From the NCBI GenBank assembly GCA_019914995.1, contig CM034136.1:1751270-1815269 (forward strand): a stretch of DNA of 64,000 nucleotides. The letters run 5' to 3'. Below the pieces are notes generated by a model that saw nothing but the letters and a program-made list of their open reading frames with translations, was not told the origin of the DNA and searched no databases. Shown here piece after piece: positions 59,551-64,000 of this stretch. The stretch is from Acanthochlamys bracteata. Lineage: Eukaryota; Streptophyta; Magnoliopsida; Pandanales; Velloziaceae. Position 1 is the first letter of the stretch. The number at the start of each line of letters is the position of its first letter. The position numbers were made by a program, and so were the translations under genes.

Positions 59551-59813
59551 GTTGGGGCTGTTTGGCAACGCTTATCCGAAAAACTCTTTTTTATTTTTTC
59601 ATTTCATATTTTTAATAAACTTTTTACAAAATTATATATAATTTATTTAAAAATTTAGAAAATATAGAAAAGTTTAATGTAGTAAGATTTTCTTATTACT
59701 TATTTTTATTATTTTATTTAGATCAAAATAGTATAACTCGTTTATCGAAATAGGATTAAAATATTTTTCATTTTAGAAAAGTTTATTCTATAAGCACTCC
59801 CAAATGCCCTCTT
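59551..59813. mobile_element. MITE with TIRs
   Basis: The left end is ggggctgtttggcaacgctt. The right end on the other strand is gagggcatttgggagtgctt. Both continue into at-rich, aaaactcttttt/aaaagttt-type sequence. Length about 263 bases. The flanking duplication could not be fixed. Confidence 0.6.
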
Positions 59814-62800
59814 TAGTGCTATATATTTATACATTGATAATGAATAAGAATAAGGATAAGAAGAGTAACACAAAGAATGGATAAAAAAATTATATTTATG
59901 TTGGAATCTCAGGGTTGAATTTGATTATACTAAATATTAAAAATTATAATTTATGAGTTATGTAGATTAATTGTTTAAACTAAACGGTGCAGAATTGAAA
60001 ATACAAATTTTTCCTACTAGATAATAATAATCTAACCAGTTGCTTTATAGTATACTTTGCATCGAGCAAGAAAAAATTGGCTAAATGTTGAAACAGCAGA
60101 GTAGATCGATCAGTTGAGTAAAAAAGAACAGAGAAGTTTCATGAAGAACAGCAAACTAGATTACTATTGACCCTAATCCGAGAAAAAATGATCATCTTAC
60201 AAATTTCAGAGGCAGATTCGATCGTGATGCAGATTCACTTTGAGCATAATCTTTTTATCAGAATTAGAACAAAATGCACATAACAATATTGGCCAAAGCG
60301 TTTTTCAAATTATGATCTACACAACCTCAGAAATTTCATAAAGTTTTGAAAGAAGATTCAGAAATATACGTTGTAGAAAATCAGAAATGCTGAAAGCCTA
60401 TACTTAGAAGAAGTTTGATCAAGATTTTCTCATCCGTTTGAAGTCAAAATTTGATGACATGTTGAGCATCATATCCACTATCATTCCACATCAAGTACAA
60501 TAGAAAAATGCAACAAATAAATATCAAAATATAGTGCAAAGGTGCCATCAGAACTACTTTGTCAACATGCCAGAATTGAGGTCAGAAATTGAATTTTAGT
60601 TTTCATTAAAAAAAAAAAGCAAATGATCCAGTTTCAAGGAGTATATATCCACTAGATCCACTATGTTGCAGCAATATACATCACATTAACATGCTACATT
60701 AAGCTACTATACCAAATGATGTAAATAGTAAAGCTGACAAGAAGAATACTCTATAAAGAGCTTTCATACAAGATTCACAAGATGAAATTCAAACATCATT
60801 TTACTACATGTTGGAGTTGATCTTAGTGGAAGACCAAGGTGATGACATACTTCAACTCACTAGTATTCTTCACGGGAAAACAAATCTATACATTACAGTT
60901 CATAGAAAATAAGTTCATTGGAATCCATCTTAGAATCGATAAACACCCGACGAGAACCTCATATGGCTAATCTATGAACTCAGAAGAAAAATTCAAATTT
61001 AAGCTTGATGTATTACAGTCACATGATTAGTTAATAGTCTCCATACTAGGGGCCACCAGAAAAAGCAAAGAAATTGAACAATGGACAAAAAAATAGAGCA
61101 CGGGAGAATTTAAAAATCACCGATAAGCTCATTTAATGCTACAAAAGAAAATTCTAATCAAGCCATACTAGCAAAACAATTGAGATTTAAAATGCTAGCT
61201 GAAAGATCTAGTTGATATTATACTTACCTCCATCAAGATCCAACAGTTGAAAATCTAACTGATGGAATCCGATTAGCAGTTACGTATAAATATAAGTTGA
61301 TATTACTACAGCAGGCAAGAGGAGGAACAAGAGAATTTCATATTATTGGGAGAAGAGAAAAATATAAGAGTGAGAAGAATAAAAAAAATAAGAAGTGTGA
61401 GAGATACTACAGAGCTTAAACAGAGCAACATACATAAGACAAAGCTTACATAGAGCAAAAATATCTCTCACTCAACCTAACTGCCGAGCTTTACTGAGAT
61501 ACATCTTCGGCATTTTCTTTTGATCCTCTCCTTTTCATACCGAGCTTAAATTCAATCTTGTGAGAGAGAATCTATGCTTTAAAATTGTTTGTAACAAATA
61601 TATTCGGCAAGAAAAACTTGGCTAAGCATTCTCGATTGTGCTAGTCTTATAAGAAGCTATATATTTGTACAAAGCCTTGGCTAAGGCTTGTGCAATAGCG
61701 GTCGGAAGGACTTATAAGTCTAACAAACTGTTGGTGGTTTATTTTAAGAAGAGAACCGATTAAAATAATAGTGTTTAGCTAAATACATTACTTTAGTATT
61801 ATAGCAACTTAATAAAAAATTAGTTAGAATTCACTCTTGACTAAGAGTGGACGTAGGTAGATTTATTTACCGAACCACGTAAATTCTGTGCGTTTGTATG
61901 GTAAATAATTTTTTTATACTTCTTGCACTTGAATTAGATAGAAAATACTAACTATTTTATATGTAGGAATCTGTTTACTATCAATCGACTATAGTACTAT
62001 TAGTTTGTAGAAAATTATGCTCATTACAGTCTAGCTTGTCTCTGTTCAGAAAGTTTGTTCATAGAAAAATTGCATTAAATTTTTTAGCTATCAACTTAAT
62101 TCACTCATTTTCTTTTGAGTTGGTTATGTAGATTTGGTTAGCAATTTATTTATCATATTTAGATATATTATAGAAACTTAACCATATTTTAATAGAAAAA
62201 TATAATGAATGAATAATAAATAAATTTAACAAAAATTCAAATATTTTTTGTTTTTATAAATCTAAATAATTATTAAATTAATTTAGTTTTGGATTAATTT
62301 AAATATAAAACTTTTAAACTTATTATTTTAATTATTTTACTAATTAAAATTAATTGAAATTAACACTAATATGAAAATGATAAGTTGTTATAACAAAACT
62401 AATACGTGCTAACTTTTTAGAATTTTTTATAACTAAATTGAAAACTATATTTATAAAACCATATGTATTAATAAAATAACTCAAACAAAATTATAAACAC
62501 GAATGAGAGAAAGTTTGAATGCAGCGAAGGAGAACAAAAAAATTAATTACTATATTAAGAAACCATAAATAAGAAAACACAGAAAAATTAAATTTGTTTC
62601 CTACGGGCACCCAGATTATAGTTAACTATTATTTAGTAGATACGTGAACATACTTTTAAAAAAAATTTTCTGAATAAAAATATTTTTATTATTTTTCAAA
62701 TTTATCACAAAAATTAATAATAAGATATTTTAACAGTAAATTTTTTTATATTTTTCAAAATTTTAAATAAGTATAAAATATTATAAAAGAATTTTAAAAT

Positions 62801-62979
62801 TCTAAAATTAGAAGTTAGAATTATCAAATATAAAATTAAAACTAAATATATCCTTTTAAAGAAAAATTGAAAACTGCTTTCCTTTTCTCACTTTAATAAC
62901 TCGCTGCCAAATACACATGCCGGTAAAGAAATGCTTCGCTTTGAACCTCCACCGCTATTTATAGTCCAAACGACATATC
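59814..62979. other. Spacer, AT-rich, with an LTR-like segment
   Basis: Within about 61480-62170 the forward strand reads gagtggacgtaggtag, then ccgaaccacgtaaattctgt, then ttaattcactcattttcttttgag. I associate this motif order with plant Ty1/copia-type LTRs, and it echoes the forward reading of repeat copy 3. Ends were not defined. The rest (59814-61480 and 62170-62940) shows no supported gene. Confidence 0.35.
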
Positions 62980-63125
62980 CGGAGAGGACCGAATTGAATT
63001 TTCGCTCAGGAGTCGGACAATGTTAGTCGGAGTGCTGATGGAAGTTAGGTAGTCAAATTGTTATCTGCTGGTTAAGTAGGGCCTACTGATGAGAAGAAAC
63101 GGAGAAAGTTTTAATAGATATTTTT
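62945..63125 (-). promoter_or_regulatory. Orphan duplicate of the DHD-SDH promoter block
   Basis: The forward strand reads attgaattttcgctcaggag, tcggacaatgttagtcggag, tagtcaaattgtt and gcctactgatgagaa. Upstream of DHD-SDH (56583-56680) the same order is attgaattttagctcaagag, tcggacgttgattgtcggag, agtcaaactgtt and cccactgatgagaa. In the minus sense a consensus TATA box, ctatAAATAG, follows at 62954-62965. No shikimate-gene exon lies downstream at lower coordinates. It appears to be the leftover 5' end of a duplicated gene. Confidence 0.6.
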
Positions 63126-64000
63126 TATATTTTTGTTCTGGTTGGTAAGGTTTGTGAGTGAACAAAGAGTGGCTATTTATTTTATCTTATTGTATTTTAT
63201 TTTCGTTGCTTTTGTTGATTAGACTTTGTGGACTTTGGTATCAGATGGAGATGTTTGATACTTTATAAATTTAACTTTTGCAATTATTTTTAAAATAATA
63301 AAATTAAAATGAAGATAAACTTTGGAGGGGTTTGGAGTTAGATGGAGATGTATGATTTATAAACAATTTTTTTTGTAATATTAAAAAAAATTTCAAAAAA
63401 ATTAAAATGAAGATAAAAAAGCATCCTAACCTAAACCCTAAACGACCACTTGATCAAATATGTCAATTAAAAAAAACGGTTGTGCTCTGTTTGAACAAGT
63501 CTCAAGTAACTGTATAAAAATAATGAACTAGTTTAAGTCAACTGTATAATCTCCAGCAGAATCCAGCTCAAAAATACACAACTCCCTTTTTTTCTTTTTT
63601 TTTTTTCAAGTATATTAGGTTGACACCTAACTGAGACCATCAAATTGAAAATGGAGTTCTTTTGCAGTTTGGTTAGATGACAAATTAAAAATAAAGTACT
63701 TTTATTTTGCAAAAAAATATTATTTACAATCTTACTCTGAATCATCTTTAAAATATATTTGTTTATATAAAATAATTTTTTTAAAGTATCTGAAAATAGT
63801 ATTTATGATAAAGTAAATTATAAATTTGATTTTAAGAGTGGAGTAGTGGGGAAGGTAAGCAAAGTACAAGAAAGAGAAACCATTAAAGTTGGTTGGTGTT
63901 GGGAGCAATAATAGAATGAAGTGGACAGGGTCAGACCAGTTTGTGTCGACGTTGCGAGTCCACGTCAGCAATATAATGAGTTGAGTTGGTTGGTGAAGTC
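63126..64000. other. Spacer, no gene seen
   Basis: AT-rich. The minus-strand frames here (63533-63971) are low-complexity and have no recognised domain. Confidence 0.4.

Noticed and set aside
1..64000. A coordinated multi-gene system or metabolic cluster
   Set aside because: SDR, DHD-SDH, PPR, L9 and RING-CH genes are separated by repeats, lie on different strands and share no visible common regulation or pathway.

Overview
The window is nuclear DNA of a flowering plant, probably a dicot. The genes have many GT-AG introns, the spacers are AT-rich and full of transposon debris, and a nuclear tRNA-Pro, a P-class PPR gene, a mitochondrial-type ribosomal protein L9 gene and a fused dehydroquinate dehydratase/shikimate dehydrogenase gene are all present. 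I cannot name the species. Five protein genes and one tRNA gene look intact. I rebuilt the multi-exon genes by hand from splice sites, reading frame and family motifs. Single-frame open reading frames show only pieces of them.

Layout. 1-6.1 kb: transposon debris, with a decayed Ty3/gypsy protease fragment and a TTA-flanked MITE. 6.1-9.2 kb (+): a seven-exon membrane-anchored RING-CH ubiquitin-ligase-like gene. 9.67 kb (+): tRNA-Pro(AGG). 9.9-12.3 kb (+): an intronless organellar PPR gene. 13.3-15.4 kb (+): a broken partial copy of the RING-CH gene that has lost most of its zinc-binding residues. 15.6-17.5 kb: three MITEs. 17.9-20.0 kb (-): a three-exon short-chain dehydrogenase whose organelle-targeting sequence lies in two tiny 5' exons. 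20.6-37 kb: a repeat-rich block with three copies of a roughly 2-kb repeat (one inverted), a six-unit tandem array of about 170 bp, possible CACTA debris, nested MITEs and a dead hAT transposase. 37.9-40.8 kb (+): six-exon bL9 gene. 40.8-46.9 kb: spacer with possible gene fragments. 46.9-56.3 kb (-): ten-exon DHD-SDH gene, complete from start to stop. 56.7-59.5 kb: three long-armed foldback elements in a row behind its promoter. 59.5-64 kb: spacer with another MITE, an LTR-like piece and a second, orphan copy of the DHD-SDH promoter region.

The genes do not form a pathway or cluster. DHD-SDH acts in the shikimate pathway. The PPR protein, the bL9 protein and probably the SDR are organelle-directed. 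The most useful results are the full exon models, two partial local duplications (RING-CH gene, DHD-SDH promoter), unusual residues in the DHD-SDH active-site loops together with no visible plastid transit peptide, the foldback family, and a predicted RNA target for the PPR protein. I found no convincing new multi-gene system.
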